The notes beneath the pieces are model-generated. The model searched no databases and was not told the origin of the DNA. It worked only from the letters and a program-made list of their open reading frames with translations. Below, piece after piece: positions 62,658 through 64,000 of a DNA stretch of 64,000 nt; within the stretch, counting starts at the first letter, position 1, and every line of letters starts with the position of its first letter. The DNA comes from Mycobacterium heckeshornense (GTDB taxonomy: Bacteria; Actinomycetota; Actinomycetes; Mycobacteriales; Mycobacteriaceae), in the NCBI RefSeq assembly GCF_016592155.1, contig NZ_AP024237.1:4154001-4218000 (forward strand), written 5' to 3'. Both the position numbers and the translations under genes were made by a program.

Positions 62658-64000
62658 ATGACAACCGAAATCATCGCGGCGCCCGGCTCCGGTGATTTAG
62701 CGGAGCGGTCGATTCAGAACATCATTTTGGATCTGCTGGATTCTGATCCAGGCCTAGATGCCGAGGTCAGAGAGGCGGTGTTGGAGGCGCTGGCGGAGGT
62801 CACCGGCGGCGGGGGCACCCCGCAACAGATGGGTGCGCCCGCCACGTACCTGGCGAGCATCACCGTCGCCGGTTTTCGTGGGATCGGCTCCAGAACATCT
62901 CTTGACCTCTACCCGGCGCCGGGTCTGATGGTGGTCAGCGGCCGCAACGGCTCCGGCAAGTCGAGTTTCGTCGAAGCGCTGGAGCTCGCGCTGACCGGCA
63001 CCAGCTTCCGCTGGCACCAAAAGGAGACGCTGTGGGCCGAGGCATGGCGAAACCTGCACCAGCCCAATCCCTGCGAAATCCAGATCGGTTTCACTCGAGA
63101 CGGAGCCAAACCGTTCGCTATCGGGATCACATGGTCGCCCGAGGCCGCGCTGACGGATAGCACGTCATGGACTCAAACCGTCGGTGACAAGCGAGTCGAG
63201 GGCACCGAGCGGCTCGGGTGGGCGAGTGCGCTAGAGCTCTACCGCCCGGTGCTCTCCTACGAAGAGCTGGGCCGGCTTTTCGACGGCGGCCCCGCTGCGC
63301 TGTATGACGCACTGGCCAAAGTGCTGGGGCTGGAGCTGCTCGCCGACGCCGAAAAGTGGCTGGCGGCGCGCCTTAAGGACACCAAGGCCACTCGCGAGAA
63401 AGCCGACAGCGAGCGTAAGCGGTTACAGGCTTTGCTGGCGGATTCCACCGATGAGCGGGCTGTGCGCGCAGCGACTCTGCTGGGCAAGAAAAGAGGGGCA
63501 TCGCTCGACGAGCTGCGCGCGCTGGCCACCGGAGCCGACGACCCACACCTGCAGACGATCCCGCAGCTGCGGGCGCTGGCGAACCTCACAGTCCCAACTC
63601 GCGAGGAGATCCAGACCATCGCCGAAGAGCTTCGAGCGGCCGCCCGGGCCGCGGCCGGGTCCGCCGCGGACGTAGCCGAGCTGACCCAGCAACGCGCCGA
63701 GCTGCTGCAGGCCGCACTGGACTACCACGACCATGCCGGCGACGTCGACTGCCCGGTGTGCGGGGAGGGCCGCCTTGATGCCGAGTGGGCGGCCCAGGTC
63801 CGTGACACCATCGCCGAAACCCAGAACTTTCTTGCTGAATACCGTTTGCATACGGCGCAATTGAAGGCAGCGCGATCCGCTGCCGCGAGTCTCAGTCAAC
63901 GATTACCGGCTGTGGCCGCCGTCGAGGGCGTCGAGCTTCCGGCGCTAGCCACCTACGCCGCGGCGCGGGCCACCGCCCAACAGGTCCCGCCTGATGAGAG
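62658..64000 (+). CDS. RecF/SbcC-like SMC-family ATPase, truncated at window edge
   Basis: The frame from ATG 62658 (MTTEIIAAPGSGDLAERSIQ) stays open to the last base: 447 codons are visible, without a stop. About 70 residues of helical N-terminal extension come first, then an SMC/Rad50-type ATPase head: ITVAGFRGIG near residue 69 and Walker A VVSGRNGSGKSSFVEAL near residue 95. A coiled-coil region follows (KWLAARLKDTKATREKADSER) with DVDCPVCGEGRLDAEW near residue 363, a CxxC of the zinc-hook type. It is probably a DNA-end-processing or defence-type ATPase; the partner lies outside the window. Confidence 0.85.
   Translation, partial: MTTEIIAAPGSGDLAERSIQNIILDLLDSDPGLDAEVREAVLEALAEVTGGGGTPQQMGAPATYLASITVAGFRGIGSRTSLDLYPAPGLMVVSGRNGSGKSSFVEALELALTGTSFRWHQKETLWAEAWRNLHQPNPCEIQIGFTRDGAKPFAIGITWSPEAALTDSTSWTQTVGDKRVEGTERLGWASALELYRPVLSYEELGRLFDGGPAALYDALAKVLGLELLADAEKWLAARLKDTKATREKADSERKRLQALLADSTDERAVRAATLLGKKRGASLDELRALATGADDPHLQTIPQLRALANLTVPTREEIQTIAEELRAAARAAAGSAADVAELTQQRAELLQAALDYHDHAGDVDCPVCGEGRLDAEWAAQVRDTIAETQNFLAEYRLHTAQLKAARSAAASLSQRLPAVAAVEGVELPALATYAAARATAQQVPPDE

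Overview
The window is from a mycobacterium, most likely a slow-growing non-tuberculous species. The evidence is high GC, a mycolic-acid methyltransferase pair, the block rpmG-hadA-hadB-hadC-tRNA(Trp)-secE-nusG-rplK-rplA in the order known from M. tuberculosis, a complete Mce (mammalian cell entry) operon, mycobacterial VapBC and DUF732 secreted proteins. No species is assigned; there is no 16S rRNA here.

Left part (1-27.9 kb) is mostly conserved core. mmaA-type genes converge on the ribosomal/transcription block and the FAS-II dehydratase operon hadABC, with tRNAs Trp, Met and Thr. Then come a glyoxalase II-like hydrolase, a membrane protein, echA3 and recC-recB-recD. Accessory genes sit between these: a patatin-like lipase, cyanase and membrane-anchored methyltransferase between echA3 and recC, and a VOC protein, a broken short-chain dehydrogenase, a YdeI-like protein and a TIGR00027 methyltransferase after recD. 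A TVP38/TMEM64 membrane protein, a vapBC pair, a SEC-C protein broken by two opposite poly-G indels and a FIST-domain protein close the section.

Middle part (28.5-53.8 kb) looks like an accessory lipid or isoprenoid island. It opens with an AT-rich promoter and a membrane cluster: an unknown membrane protein, heme-copper oxidase subunit III- and IV-like proteins without a subunit I, a second multi-pass protein, and a phytoene-desaturase-like flavoenzyme. Fossil transposases follow, then yrbEA-yrbEB-mceA-F and a train of at least seven exported or membrane-anchored proteins ending in a thrombospondin type-3 calcium-repeat protein. A tandem-domain Lrp/AsnC regulator lies divergent from carotenoid oxygenase - SCP2 sterol carrier - FAD monooxygenase, and a perfect 14-bp hairpin closes this set. 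The inferred theme is Mce-mediated import and oxidative cleavage of a hydrophobic polyene or terpenoid/sterol-like substrate.

Right part (53.9-64 kb) holds a tautomerase-like protein, an acyltransferase-3 gene split by an IS256-family element, a MacRS-like two-component system with two candidate operator palindromes next to it, a TPR membrane protein translationally coupled to a TPR-AAA ATPase, a DUF732 protein and a RecF/SbcC-like ATPase running off the right edge.
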